A stretch of 64,000 nt of DNA from CAVTWH01 sp963850915 (GCA_963850915.1 CAWKND010000005.1:62001-126000), one strand, 5' to 3'; shown: positions 18,067 through 27,529, counted from the first letter of the stretch. Notes: a model not told the origin generated them from the letters alone. Translations and numbers: made by a program.

Positions 18067-19716
18067 ATGCGCAAACAGACAGAAGCGGCCCGGCCACGGA
18101 TTCAACGGCTGGCCTTCGGCGTGGCGCTGGCGGTGCTGGCCGTGTCGGTGCTTTCGGTGGCGGCGTGGCGCGTGGCCAGCCCGGCCCAGGCCTTGTCGAA
18201 CAGCTTGGCGCTGACCCCGCCGATGGGCTGGAACGACTGGAACGCCTACGGCTGCAACGTATCCGAGAGCTTGGTCAAGCAGACCGCTGACAAGTTGGTC
18301 TCCGCCGGCCTGGCCGGCGCGGGCTACCAGTACGTCAACATCGACGACTGCTGGCTGCAGCACAGCCGCGACTCGGCGGGCAACCTGCAACCCGACTACA
18401 GCAAGTTCCCGGACGGCATCTCCGGCACCGCGGCGTACGTGCACAGCAAGGGTCTGAAGCTGGGTATCTACGAGGACGCCGGTACCTCGACCTGCGCCGG
18501 CTACCCGGGCAGCTTGGGCCACGAGGCGCAGGACGCGCGGTCGTTCGCGTCCTGGGGGGTGGACTACCTCAAGTACGACAACTGCAACAACAACGGCAGC
18601 ACGACCCAGGCGCAGTACGTCAGCCGGTACTCCACGATGCGCGACGCCCTCGCGGCGACCGGCCGACCGATCGTCTACAGCATCTGCGAGTGGGGCATCA
18701 ACTCCCCGTGGACCTGGGCCGGCAACGTCGGCAACCTGTGGCGTACCACCACCGACATCAACGCGTCGTTCTCCAGCATGCTCTCCATCTACCACCAGAA
18801 CGTCGGCCTGTCGGGCTCTGCCGGCCCGGGCGCATGGAACGACCCGGACATGCTGGAGATCGGCAACGGCATGTCAGCCACCGAGGACCGCACGGAGTTC
18901 AGCCTGTGGGCTGAGATGGCCGCTCCACTGCTGGCTGGTGACAACCTGGTCAACGCCAGCTCGACAACACTGTCCATCCTGGGCAACAAGCCGGTGATCG
19001 CGGTGGACCAGGACTCGCTGGGGAGGCAGGGCCACCAGGTCAGCTCCTCTGGCGGGCTGGACGTGTTGGCCAAGCCGCTGTCCAACGGCGACGTCTCGGT
19101 GGTGCTGTTCAACGAGAACAGCGGTACCGCCACCATCAGCACCACCACCTCCGCGATCGGCAAGTCCGGGGGCTCCAGCTATACGCTGACCGACCTGTGG
19201 AGCGGTGCGGTAAGCAGCACCACCAACGGCACGATCAGCGCCAGTGTGCCGGGCCACGGGGTGGTCATGTACCGCGTGTCGGGTGGCGGGTCTTCGCCGT
19301 CGCCGAGCACCTCACCGTCGTCCCCGCGGCCGTCCGCCTCGCCGTCGGTGACGCCGTCCTCGTCCTCGCCGTCACCGTCGCCGTCCTCTCGACCGGCGGC
19401 GGCCTGCCAGGTGTCCGACGTGGTGAACGCTTGGAACACCGGGCTGACGGCGAGCATCACCATCACCAACACGGCAAGCGTGGGCATCTCCGGCTGGAGC
19501 CTGGTGTTCACGCTGCCCGGCGGGCAGGCCATCACCAACGGCTGGAACGCGACCTACAGCCCGACCAGTGGGCAGGTGACGGCCACCAACGTCAGCTACA
19601 ACGGCGCGCTGGCGGCCGGCGCCTCGACCACGATCGGGTTCCAGGCCACGCACACCGGCAACGCCGCGGCACCCGTCGCGTTCACCCTCAACGGCGCCTC
19701 CTGCACTGTCGGCTGA
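18067..19716 (+). CDS. GH27 alpha-galactosidase / beta-L-arabinopyranosidase with CBM2
   Basis: The product is 549 residues, after a GGGAGA site; a GTG immediately upstream is also possible. There is a signal peptide to about residue 43. The GH27 barrel shows PPMGWNDWNAYGC, NIDDCW, YLKYDNCN with nucleophile Asp171, LWRTTTDIN with acid/base Asp230, and GAWNDPDM. A Ser/Pro linker leads to a CBM2 (about 450-549). Family members cleave alpha-galactosyl or beta-L-arabinopyranosyl ends, both found on arabinogalactans. A paralogue with CBM13 instead of CBM2 lies at 48654. It is first gene of a GH27-GH54-GH10 operon. Confidence 0.92.
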   Translation: MRKQTEAARPRIQRLAFGVALAVLAVSVLSVAAWRVASPAQALSNSLALTPPMGWNDWNAYGCNVSESLVKQTADKLVSAGLAGAGYQYVNIDDCWLQHSRDSAGNLQPDYSKFPDGISGTAAYVHSKGLKLGIYEDAGTSTCAGYPGSLGHEAQDARSFASWGVDYLKYDNCNNNGSTTQAQYVSRYSTMRDALAATGRPIVYSICEWGINSPWTWAGNVGNLWRTTTDINASFSSMLSIYHQNVGLSGSAGPGAWNDPDMLEIGNGMSATEDRTEFSLWAEMAAPLLAGDNLVNASSTTLSILGNKPVIAVDQDSLGRQGHQVSSSGGLDVLAKPLSNGDVSVVLFNENSGTATISTTTSAIGKSGGSSYTLTDLWSGAVSSTTNGTISASVPGHGVVMYRVSGGGSSPSPSTSPSSPRPSASPSVTPSSSSPSPSPSSRPAAACQVSDVVNAWNTGLTASITITNTASVGISGWSLVFTLPGGQAITNGWNATYSPTSGQVTATNVSYNGALAAGASTTIGFQATHTGNAAAPVAFTLNGASCTVG

Positions 19717-19719
19717 ACC

Positions 19720-19753
19720 GACCGGGGGTGCGGGCCGACCTGTACCCCCGGTC
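19720..19753 (+). terminator. Hairpin between GH27 and GH54 genes
   Basis: A 10-bp stem (19720-19729 with 19744-19753) begins 3 bases past the GH27 stop. It may attenuate rather than end transcription, since no separate promoter was seen before the next gene. Confidence 0.5.
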
Positions 19754-19756
19754 CCG

Positions 19757-19807
19757 GCGGCCGCACCGTCCATCAACCCCCGAGCGGCCGCACCGTCCAT
19801 CAACCCC
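19757..19807. repeat. Two direct 24-bp repeats before the GH54 gene
   Basis: An identical 24-base sequence starting GCGGCCGCACCG occurs at 19757-19780 and 19784-19807, period 27. The second copy ends just before the ribosome site of the next gene, consistent with a small tandem duplication. Confidence 0.85.
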
Positions 19808-19821
19808 GAAAGGAATTCCCT

Positions 19822-21315
19822 GTGCGAAAGAGCAGAGTTGTGGCGCTCGCCAGCGCGGTGACCCTCACCTTGGCCGGTGTCGCCGTGGTGGGATCGCAGC
19901 TGGCGTCCGCCGCCGCGGCCGGCTGCCGGGTGACCTACACGGTCACCAGCCAGTGGCCCGGTGGCTTCGGCGCCAACGTGGATGTCACCAACCTCGGTGA
20001 CCCGGTGAACGGTTGGCGCCTCAATTGGACGTTCCCCAGCGGACAGACGATCACGCAGGCGTGGAACACGACGGCCACCCAGTCCGGCTCCGCCGTCACC
20101 GCGGCGAACGCGGCCTACAACGCCTCGATCGGGAGCGGCGCCACGGTGACGTTCGGCTTCAACGGCTCGTGGACAGGCAGCAACGCGGTGCCCTCATCGT
20201 TTGCGCTGAACGGCACGACCTGTACCGGCGCCACCACGACCGGCTCGCCGAGTCCGACCGGCTCGCCGACGCCGTCCCCGTCGCCCAGCACTTCTCCTAG
20301 CACGTCGCCTAGCACCTCGCCCAGCACTTCGCCGAGCACGTCGCCCAGCACGCCACCGGCCCAGCTGCCGTGCGACATCTACGCGGCCGGTGGTACGCCG
20401 TGCATCGCGGCGCACAGCACCACCCGGGCGCTGTTCGCCGCGTACAACGGATCGCTCTACCAGGTGCAGCGCGCGTCGGACCGGAGCTACCTGGACATCA
20501 AGGTGGTCTCCGCGGGCGGCTACGCCAACGCCGCCCCGCAGGCGTCCTTCTGTGCGAACACCAGCTGCATCATCACGAAGATCTACGACCAGTCCAGTAA
20601 GCACAACGACCTGCCGATCTCGTCGGGCGGCTACTGGAAGGGGCCGGGTGCCAACGGCGCGGACGTCGGCGCGAACGCCATGGCGCTGCCGGCGACGGTC
20701 AACGGCCACCAGGTGTACGGCGTCAAGGTGACGCCCGGCGTCGGGTACCGGATCGACCACGCCAACGGGGCGCCGACCGGCTCCCAGCCCGAGGGCATCT
20801 ACATGGTGACCTCATCGAACTACGTCAACCAGTGGTGCTGCTTCGACTACGGCAGCGGTGAGAACTCGCACACGGATACCGGCAACGCCACCATGAACGC
20901 CATCGAGTGGGGTACCGCCTGCTGGTTCGGCGGCTGCACCGGCAGTGGCCCGTGGGTGGAGGCAGATCTGGAGAACGGTATGTACCACAACACGACCGGC
21001 TCCAATCACGACGCCAACAACTCCGGCGTGCACTACCCGTTCGTCAGCGCCTGGGAGAAGAACAACGGCACGACGAACTTCACCCTGAAGTACGGCAACG
21101 CCGCCTCCGGCGGACTCACCACACCCTTCTCGGGCGCGCTGCCCAGGGGGTACTCGCCGATGAAGACGGACAGTTCGCTGCTGCTGGGTACCGGCGGGGA
21201 CAACAGCGTGAGTGGCCAAGGCGAGTTCTTCGAGGGTGCTATCACCGCGGGCTTCCCGAGCGACGCAACCGAGAACGCCGTCCAGTCCACCATCGTCGCA
21301 GCCGGCTACCGCTGA
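19822..21315 (+). CDS. GH54 alpha-L-arabinofuranosidase with N-terminal CBM2
   Basis: The product is 497 residues; the GTG follows AAAGGAA. A signal peptide (to about 34) is followed by a CBM2 (about 35-133), a Ser/Pro/Thr linker of repeated STSP units, then the GH54 catalytic domain (about 180-497) starting CDIYAAGGTPC and containing CCFDYGSGENSHTDTGN. The catalytic domain closely resembles the truncated enzyme at 1-1239, but the module order is reversed (CBM first). It removes arabinofuranose side chains. Second gene of the operon; only 20 bases separate it from the GH10 gene. Confidence 0.92.
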   Translation: MRKSRVVALASAVTLTLAGVAVVGSQLASAAAAGCRVTYTVTSQWPGGFGANVDVTNLGDPVNGWRLNWTFPSGQTITQAWNTTATQSGSAVTAANAAYNASIGSGATVTFGFNGSWTGSNAVPSSFALNGTTCTGATTTGSPSPTGSPTPSPSPSTSPSTSPSTSPSTSPSTSPSTPPAQLPCDIYAAGGTPCIAAHSTTRALFAAYNGSLYQVQRASDRSYLDIKVVSAGGYANAAPQASFCANTSCIITKIYDQSSKHNDLPISSGGYWKGPGANGADVGANAMALPATVNGHQVYGVKVTPGVGYRIDHANGAPTGSQPEGIYMVTSSNYVNQWCCFDYGSGENSHTDTGNATMNAIEWGTACWFGGCTGSGPWVEADLENGMYHNTTGSNHDANNSGVHYPFVSAWEKNNGTTNFTLKYGNAASGGLTTPFSGALPRGYSPMKTDSSLLLGTGGDNSVSGQGEFFEGAITAGFPSDATENAVQSTIVAAGYR

Positions 21316-21335
21316 CCCATATCAAGGGAGACAAC

Positions 21336-22829
21336 GTGAAAATAGGGAAGAGAACAGTCGCGGTCACGGTTGCGCTGGCCGGGGTCGGCGTAGCGGTGGC
21401 GGTCATGGTCGCCACGGTGGTGCCGGCGCAGGCGGCAACCGCCCTGAAGAGCCTGGCGGAGTCCCACTCCCGTTACTTCGGTACCGCCCTGACAGTCGGG
21501 GACATCAACAACAGCAGCGAGATGAACGTCGCCACCGCCCAGTTCGACATGGTGACGCCTGGAAATGAGATGAAGTGGGATACGACCGAGCCGTCGAACG
21601 GGTCGTACAACTTCGGGCCGGGCGATCAGATCATGTCGTTCGCGCAGGGGCACAACATGCGTGTGCGTGGGCACAACCTGGTGTGGCATTCACAGTTGCC
21701 GTCGTGGGTGAGCAGCCTGCCGTTGAATCAGGTGCAAGGGGTGATGCAGAGCCACATCACGACGGAGGCGACGCACTACAAGGGCAAGGTGTACGCCTGG
21801 GATGTGATCAACGAGCCGTTCAATGAGGATGGTTCATTGCGCCAGGACGTGTTCTACCAGGCGATGGGTCAGGGCTATCTGGCGACCGCGTTGCGTGCCG
21901 CGCGTGCCGCGGATCCGGCGGCGAAGTTGTACATCAACGACTACAACATTGAGGGTGTGAACGCGAAGAGCAACGCGTTGTACACGATTGCGCAGTCGAT
22001 GGTGGCCCAGGGCGTGCCGTTGGATGGAATCGGTCTGGAGAGTCACTTCATCGTCGGGCAGGTTCCGTCGTCGTTGCTGACGAATATGCAGCGGTTCGCG
22101 AACCTGGGCCTGGATGTCGCCGTCACCGAACTGGATGACCGTATTCCGTTGCCGGCCAGTACTGCGAATCTGAACCAGCAGGCGACGGATTACTCGACGG
22201 TTGTCAAGGACTGCCTGGCAGTGTCGCGCTGCGTGGGTGTCTCGCAGTGGGGTGTCGATGACGGCCACTCGTGGATTCCCGGCACGTTCTCGGGCTACGG
22301 CGCCGCTACCTTCTACGACGCCAATTACCAGCCCAAGCCGGCGTACAACGCCACGGTAACCGCGCTCGGTAGCACCGTTAGCCCACCGCCGACGACATCG
22401 ACCCCCACGGCGACCCCTACAACCGCGCCGGCCGGCTCCGGTGCGATCCACGCGGTGGGCGCCGGCAAGTGCCTGGACGTGCCCAACCGGTCCACCACCG
22501 CAGGCACCCAACTGCAGATCTGGGACTGCAACGGCGCCAGCAACCAGGCCTGGACCCGCACCTCGGCCGGGGAGTTGACCGTCTACACGGGCAGCTCGCA
22601 GATGTGCCTGGACGCCTACAACAAGCAGACCACTGCGGGTACCAAGGTCGAGATCTGGTCCTGCAACGGCGGAGCCAACCAGCGATGGTCGGTCAACAGC
22701 AACGGGACGATCACCAGCACCCAGTCCGGTCTGTGCCTGGACGTCGTCGGCGCCGGCACTGCCAACGGCACCTTGGTGGAGCTGTGGACCTGCAACGGAG
22801 GAGCCAACCAGCGGTGGACCATCGGGTGA
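21336..22829 (+). CDS. GH10 endo-1,4-beta-xylanase with CBM13
   Basis: The product is 497 residues; the GTG follows AAGGGAG. Signal peptide to about 34. GH10 motifs: WHSQLPSW, WDVINEPF with acid/base Glu160, and VTELDD with nucleophile Glu265. A short Pro/Thr linker leads to a CBM13 trefoil (about 367-497). Third gene of the GH27-GH54-GH10 operon, 20 bases after GH54. The catalytic-domain coding sequence has visibly more T at third codon positions than its neighbours, as do the GH10 genes at 32586 and 50972. Confidence 0.93.
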   Translation: MKIGKRTVAVTVALAGVGVAVAVMVATVVPAQAATALKSLAESHSRYFGTALTVGDINNSSEMNVATAQFDMVTPGNEMKWDTTEPSNGSYNFGPGDQIMSFAQGHNMRVRGHNLVWHSQLPSWVSSLPLNQVQGVMQSHITTEATHYKGKVYAWDVINEPFNEDGSLRQDVFYQAMGQGYLATALRAARAADPAAKLYINDYNIEGVNAKSNALYTIAQSMVAQGVPLDGIGLESHFIVGQVPSSLLTNMQRFANLGLDVAVTELDDRIPLPASTANLNQQATDYSTVVKDCLAVSRCVGVSQWGVDDGHSWIPGTFSGYGAATFYDANYQPKPAYNATVTALGSTVSPPPTTSTPTATPTTAPAGSGAIHAVGAGKCLDVPNRSTTAGTQLQIWDCNGASNQAWTRTSAGELTVYTGSSQMCLDAYNKQTTAGTKVEIWSCNGGANQRWSVNSNGTITSTQSGLCLDVVGAGTANGTLVELWTCNGGANQRWTIG

Positions 22830-22831
22830 CC

Positions 22832-22955
22832 GGCGGGCCGCGGTAACCGCAGCCCGCCTCGCGGCGTGTGGAACCTCCCGGCCGCCGTCGGCTGGCATCA
22901 GCGCCATGCCCGAGGGAGCCGGGCCGGGGTGGACAGGTGCGCCTGTCCACCCCGG
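22832..22955 (+). terminator. Two hairpins ending the GH27-GH54-GH10 operon
   Basis: A bulged stem at 22832-22858 starts 2 bases after the GH10 stop. A perfect 14-bp stem (22924-22937 with 22942-22955) with a TGCG loop and a short T run follows. Confidence 0.75.
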
Positions 22956-22984
22956 TTTGCTGCCTGCGAACGAGTCTTCAACTT

Positions 22985-22996
22985 CGAACCGATTCG
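22985..22996. promoter_or_regulatory. Upstream CGAACCGATTCG operator of the GH43 gene
   Basis: Exact copy of the palindrome found at the LacI-family gene (9545, 9679). It lies 97 bases upstream of a second copy, a spacing that could allow looping. Confidence 0.6.
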
Positions 22997-23047
22997 CTCG
23001 AACACTACGCAGATCGACCAGAGTGCATGGGTGACCAGCTGTATCCA

Positions 23048-23093
23048 TTGACAGGGAACGTTCTCGGACCTAACCTGCCATCGAACCGATTCG
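23048..23093 (+). promoter_or_regulatory. Promoter and operator of the GH43 gene
   Basis: TTGACA (23048-23053), 17 bases, TAACCT (23071-23076), then CGAACCGATTCG (23082-23093). Both boxes and the spacer length match the promoter of the LacI-family gene at 9645-9690 exactly. Confidence 0.7.
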
Positions 23094-23258
23094 CGTGACG
23101 TGGAGAGGCGGCGCGGCAGAACATCGGCGAGCTTGCCTGCCGACGGCCGTTTCGCGCGGCGCCGTCCCCTACGCGTCGAGCAGCAAGCCGGTGGTGTCCG
23201 GCGTGAACACCACCCCGCCGCCCCTCAGCCACACCCTGAAACCTCACCTGGAGGCATC

Positions 23259-24644
23259 ATGAGGATCAGACCCCGCCGTCTGTTGGCGGTCGCCACTGTG
23301 ACCGCGGGCGCGGTGCTGGCCATGCTGGCCGTCATCCATCCGGCCGAAGCGGCCAGCGTCGCGGTCACACCGGGCACCATGTGGACGGACACGGCAGGCA
23401 ACCGGCTGGAGGCGCACGGCGCCGGAATCTTCACCGTCGGCTCCACCTATTACATGGTCGGCGAGGACAAGCAGGCCGGGTCGACGTTCACCGCGGTCGC
23501 CTGCTACTCCTCGACCGACCTGACCCACTGGACCCGGCAAAGCGACGCATTGTCCCGTCAGGCCAGTGGTGACCTCGCGGCCGGCCGGATCGTGGAGCGG
23601 CCGAAGGTGCTCTTCAACGCCGCCACGAACCGCTATGTCATGTGGATGCACATCGACAACAGCTCGTACAGCGACCGGCGGGCCGGGGTCGCGACCAGTG
23701 CGACCCCGTGTGGTCCCTATACCTACCTGGGCGCCACGACTCCGCTCGGCCATCAGAGTCGGGACCTGGGGCTGTTCAAGGACGATGACGGCACCGCCTA
23801 CCTGATGCACGACGACCCGGCCGGCTTCCTACGAATCGACCGGCTCTCCACGGACTACACCAGCGCGCAGAGCGCGGTGGCCAGCTTCCCGGAGCTGGAG
23901 GCGCCGGCTATCGCCAAGGTCAGCGGCCGCTACTTCCTGCTCGCCTCACACCTGACCGGATGGTCCACCAACGACAACGTCTATGCGACGGCAACCTCGC
24001 TGGCCGGCCCGTGGAGCGGCTTCACCAACGTCGCTGTGGCCGGTACCCGCACCTACAACTCGCAGACGTCCTTCCTGCTGCCGGTGAGCGGCAGCGCCGG
24101 TACCAGCTACGTGTACATCGGTGACAGGTGGAACGCCGGCGACTTGAACGCGTCGCTGCCAGTGTGGCTGCCGATCACCCTGACCGCGGGCGGTACCGCC
24201 GCGTTGAGCTGGTTCGCTTCCTGGGGGATCGACACGGCGACCGGCTCAGTGACGCTACCGGCGGGCCGCCTGACCGGCAGCCAGTCGGGACGCTGTCTCA
24301 CCATCGCCGGCGGCAGTCAAGCCAACGGCACGGCCGCGCAGTTGGGCGACTGCACCGGCGCGGCAAGCCAGACCTTCGCGCCGAGCCAGGCCGGTGAGAT
24401 CCGGGTGTACGGGAACAAGTGCCTGGACGCCTACGGCCAGGGGACGGCGCCCGGGACTGCGGTGGTCATCTGGGACTGCAACGGCGGAAACAACCAGAAG
24501 TGGATGCTGGCCGACAACGGCACCGTGGTGGGCGTCCAGTCCCGGCTGTGCATCGACGTCTCCGGGCAGGCCACCGGCAACGGCGCGAAGGTAGAGCTGT
24601 GGACCTGCAACGGCCAGACCAACCAGCAGTGGAACCGCGGATAA
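23259..24644 (+). CDS. GH43 (subfamily 24-like) exo-beta-1,3-galactanase with CBM13
   Basis: The product is 461 residues; the ATG at 23259 follows CTGGAGG and starts a clear signal peptide, so the longer upstream frame is rejected. The five-bladed propeller part (about 35-335) includes EAHGAGIF, YYMVGED, RPKVLFN and DLGLFKDDDGTAY. These fit galactan 1,3-beta-galactosidases, which bypass side chains on arabinogalactan proteins. A CBM13 trefoil follows (about 340-461). Its promoter copies that of the LacI gene at 9.7 kb, so the two loci probably form a small regulon. Confidence 0.8.
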   Translation: MRIRPRRLLAVATVTAGAVLAMLAVIHPAEAASVAVTPGTMWTDTAGNRLEAHGAGIFTVGSTYYMVGEDKQAGSTFTAVACYSSTDLTHWTRQSDALSRQASGDLAAGRIVERPKVLFNAATNRYVMWMHIDNSSYSDRRAGVATSATPCGPYTYLGATTPLGHQSRDLGLFKDDDGTAYLMHDDPAGFLRIDRLSTDYTSAQSAVASFPELEAPAIAKVSGRYFLLASHLTGWSTNDNVYATATSLAGPWSGFTNVAVAGTRTYNSQTSFLLPVSGSAGTSYVYIGDRWNAGDLNASLPVWLPITLTAGGTAALSWFASWGIDTATGSVTLPAGRLTGSQSGRCLTIAGGSQANGTAAQLGDCTGAASQTFAPSQAGEIRVYGNKCLDAYGQGTAPGTAVVIWDCNGGNNQKWMLADNGTVVGVQSRLCIDVSGQATGNGAKVELWTCNGQTNQQWNRG

Positions 24645-24741
24645 CCCGCCTGCCGTATCTCCCTCGCTCGCAGTGGGCTGGTGCCGGCCTGCCTTCGGCG
24701 ATTACGCACCCACACCCGCAGACACATCCCAAAGGAATCTG

Positions 24742-25110
24742 ATGAAGAATTCTCTGGCACGGGCACGCTGGTCAAGGTCGCGGCGGCAGGCAAGAAGGGC
24801 ATCACCTTCTCGGCCATCGGTACCGAAGAGGGGAGTTTCCAGTTCCTGCCCTGGTTCTGGGGCGCCGGTGCCAACCTGACCGCACTGGGACTCCAACCCG
24901 TCAGTCGCCGCGCTGAGCCTGTGGACGGACTGGGTGAAGAAGGGCTACGCGCCGAACTCGGTCATCAACAACACGCAGACCACGAGCTGGCAGGAGTTCG
25001 CCACCGGGCAGTTCGCGTTCGCCCGAGAACGGCACCTGGCAACTGGGCAACGCGAAGAAGGCCGGTTTCGACTACGGGATCATCCCGATCCCGTCGCGGG
25101 CCGGCCGGTG
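24742..25110 (+). pseudogene. Decayed sugar ABC transporter binding-protein fragment
   Basis: An ATG with a good AAAGGA site opens a frame that does not match the rest. Fragments typical of extracellular sugar-binding proteins follow in three frames: FLPWFWGAGAN, then LSLWTDWVKKGYAPNSV and SWQEFATGQFAF, then ENGTWQLGNAKKAGFDYG with IIPIPSR. At least two frameshifts and a 5' deletion are needed to explain it. No intact transport genes are next to it. Confidence 0.75.
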
Positions 25111-25111
25111 A

Positions 25112-25360
25112 CGTGGCCACGGTGACCGGGATCGAGCAGAGCCTGGGCATCAGCCCGCGCCCGATCGCCATCGAGGAGTACGCGGCGCCGTCCCAGGTCG
25201 GCATCCCGGGCGCTCCGGTCGGCCACCTCGCCAAGTTCGAACGGCTCGGCGTCCACGACGCGTATTGGCGTTCTGGAACGGGTACGGGGCCCTTGGCGAC
25301 CTGCTCACCGGCACCGGCGGTACACCGAGCGGGGTACGCCTCCTGCCCGGACGGCGGTCC
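25112..25360 (+). pseudogene. Decayed clan GH-A glycosidase fragment
   Basis: One frame reads PIAIEEYAAPSQVG and GHLAKFERLGVHDA, then another reads FWNGYGALGDLLTGTGGTPSG. The spacing resembles the SANEYQ..WYLARF..LTGVLTQSGG part of the enzyme at 11156-12961, so this is probably the C-terminal piece of a related lost gene. Confidence 0.6.
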
Positions 25361-25464
25361 GCGTCGGCGACCGGCCGCACGGGACCCACCCGCAGGGCGT
25401 CGTAACACGTTCGCGGCTGTCGAGACACGACCGCTGCCCAGCCGCCGGGCGGGCCGGGATGTTT

Positions 25465-25494
25465 CCCAGGGGGGTCATTCTCGACCCCCCTGGG
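25465..25494 (-). terminator. Hairpin terminator of the GH29 gene
   Basis: Perfect 12-bp stem (25465-25476 with 25483-25494), 19 bases past the stop of the leftward gene. Confidence 0.75.
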
Positions 25495-25513
25495 TCGACT
25501 CGCTGCGTTGCGG

Positions 25514-27508
25514 TCAGGCGGCGGTCAGCGTCCACTCGTTGTTGGTGTTGCCGTTGGGCGACCACATCACGGTGGTCGAACCGGCCGTGGTGCTTCCCGC
25601 ACCGTCCAGAGCGGTTCCGGTACCGCGGTTGATGATCTGGTAGCGGCCGTTGCCGACGCTGTTGAGCCGCCACTGCTGGTTGTTGCCGCCGTTCCAGGTG
25701 GTCTGCCGGGCGGGCGCCCCGTTGGCGGTGTTGCCCCAGCTGTCGGCGACCATGCCGTTGGTACGGTTGACGATCCGGTAGTAGCCGGTGCCCAGGTCCA
25801 CCAGCTGCCACTGCAGGTTGGTGCTGCCGTCGTAGTTCCACTGCTTGAGGTTGGCGCCAGAGGCGACGTTGCCGCCGCTGTCGACCACCAGACCGGTGGT
25901 GACGTTGGCGATCCGCACCCAGCTGGTGGGGACGCCACCGCCACCGGTGCCCAGCGCCGGGATCTGGCCGGAGAAGGTCAGCTTGACCACGTATGCCAGG
26001 GCGCTGAACGGCGCACCGGAGGACGGCAGGGTGATGTGCAGGCCGGAGCCGTCCTGGGTGCGGGTGGGCAGGTTGGTGTAGGAACCGGCCGTTGCGTTGA
26101 GCAGCTGCACGGCGGTCAGCGAAGCCAGGTTGATCTGGTTCGAGTTCAGCGTGCCGATGTTCAGCGTGCCCCCCGGCCAGCCCAGCACGGTGGCGTACAG
26201 GACGGTGTTGTCCTTGCTGCGGGTGAACCGGATGTCCTGGCTGGTACCCGCGCGCGGGGTGGTGAAGGATCCGCCGCCCATCTGGGTCGGGCCCTCTCCG
26301 AAGGCGCTCCAGGCCCGGGTGGCGTAGATGGACTCGCCGAACCGGCTGAGGTAGTCGCCCATGCCGCGGAGGATGGTCTGCTGTCCGGAGGGGATCGTCC
26401 CGTCGGCCATCGGCGCGATGTTGAGCACCATGGTGCCGTTCTTGGATACCCGGTCGATCAGGGAGTGCATCATGGCGGCGGTGGAGTAGTAGCCGATGCC
26501 GACCGTGTAGCACCAACTGGAGCTGGAGATGCTGTCATCGGTCATCCAGTAGGGGGTCTGGATGCCGGCCGGGCCGCCGCGCTCGAAGTCGTAGACCTCA
26601 CCCTTGTTGTCCAGGCCGTCCTTGTAGGTGGCCACCACGTCTTTGTTCCACGCCACCGCCTGGTTGTAGTAGTGCGCGAGGAAGTTCAGCCGCTGCGACT
26701 CCTGGACCAGACCCAGGTCGAAGTCCTGGTAGAGGATGTCGGGTTGGTAGCCGTCGATGACTTCCCGCAGCTTGTCGTACCACAGCTGGTTTTCTGCCGT
26801 GGCGCCCTGCTGTGCGTAGAGCTTCTTCAAGGTGGCGGTGGACTGCGCCGGTACGTGGTCGTAGTAGCCGTTGAAGTGGTAGGCGTGGTGCAGGGAAACG
26901 AACAGCTTGAGACCCTTGGCCCGGATGGCGTCGGCGTGCAGCCGCAGGAGATCGAGCCGAGGCCCGGTGGCCACCGAGTTCCACTCGTTCACGGAGCTGT
27001 TCCACATCGAGTACCCGTCATGGTGTTCAGCCACCGGTCCGGCGAACTTGGCGCCGGCGTCGGCGAACAGTTGGGCCCAGGCGTTCGGATCCCAGTTACC
27101 GCCGGCGCTGGTCAGCTTCGGCGCGAACTGCACGAAGTTGCCGGCCTTGTCCCGGGCACCGTTGATGAAGTTGTGGAAGGGCCACACGGACGGGTCGCCG
27201 TAGGTGGCGATGTGGTGGCTGTTCTCGGCAGAGCCGCCGATGTACATGTTGCGGGGGTACCACTCGTTACCGAACGCTGGGACGCTGAACACGCCCCAGT
27301 GGTAGTAGATGCCGAACTTGGCATCCTGGAACCACTCGGGAGCTGGCGGGTGCTGGTCCACCGACGACCAGCTCGCGGTGTAGCTGCTGGGACCGGTGGT
27401 GGCCCAGACGTTGCCGATCTTCAGTAGACCGCTGGCCGCGGCGGCGCCGGCGATCCCTGCAGTGGTGAGCAGCCTGCGGCGGTTGAACCGTGGCATGGAC
27501 GAATACAT
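25514..27508 (-). CDS. Tat-exported GH29 alpha-L-fucosidase with C-terminal ricin-type domain
   Basis: The product is 664 residues. The N-terminus has a twin-arginine signal (FNRRRLLTTAGIAGAAAA), while most neighbours use Sec signals. GH29 motifs: WFQDAKFGIYYHWG, YAxxEHHDGYSMW-like EHHDGYSMW at about 161-169, and PDILYQDFD with probable nucleophile Asp262. A beta domain follows, then a ricin-type trefoil (about 535-664) with NxQWQL and NNQQWRL motifs, more divergent than the CBM13 copies elsewhere. It would release L-fucose from xyloglucan, arabinogalactan or pectin, feeding the pathway at 41-48 kb. A degenerate LacI-type site lies 22-33 bases upstream. Confidence 0.92.
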   Translation of the reverse strand: MYSSMPRFNRRRLLTTAGIAGAAAASGLLKIGNVWATTGPSSYTASWSSVDQHPPAPEWFQDAKFGIYYHWGVFSVPAFGNEWYPRNMYIGGSAENSHHIATYGDPSVWPFHNFINGARDKAGNFVQFAPKLTSAGGNWDPNAWAQLFADAGAKFAGPVAEHHDGYSMWNSSVNEWNSVATGPRLDLLRLHADAIRAKGLKLFVSLHHAYHFNGYYDHVPAQSTATLKKLYAQQGATAENQLWYDKLREVIDGYQPDILYQDFDLGLVQESQRLNFLAHYYNQAVAWNKDVVATYKDGLDNKGEVYDFERGGPAGIQTPYWMTDDSISSSSWCYTVGIGYYSTAAMMHSLIDRVSKNGTMVLNIAPMADGTIPSGQQTILRGMGDYLSRFGESIYATRAWSAFGEGPTQMGGGSFTTPRAGTSQDIRFTRSKDNTVLYATVLGWPGGTLNIGTLNSNQINLASLTAVQLLNATAGSYTNLPTRTQDGSGLHITLPSSGAPFSALAYVVKLTFSGQIPALGTGGGGVPTSWVRIANVTTGLVVDSGGNVASGANLKQWNYDGSTNLQWQLVDLGTGYYRIVNRTNGMVADSWGNTANGAPARQTTWNGGNNQQWRLNSVGNGRYQIINRGTGTALDGAGSTTAGSTTVMWSPNGNTNNEWTLTAA

Positions 27509-27529
27509 GACGGTTGCCTCTCAAGTATT

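Noticed and set aside
20290..20350. Short repeated units that might be a CRISPR array
   Set aside because: They encode the Ser/Thr/Pro linker of a GH54 enzyme in frame; no spacers or cas genes.
25508..27427. Plus-strand open frame of 639 codons opposite GH29
   Set aside because: Antisense shadow of the GH29 gene with biased Val/Gly/Asp composition and no recognisable domain.
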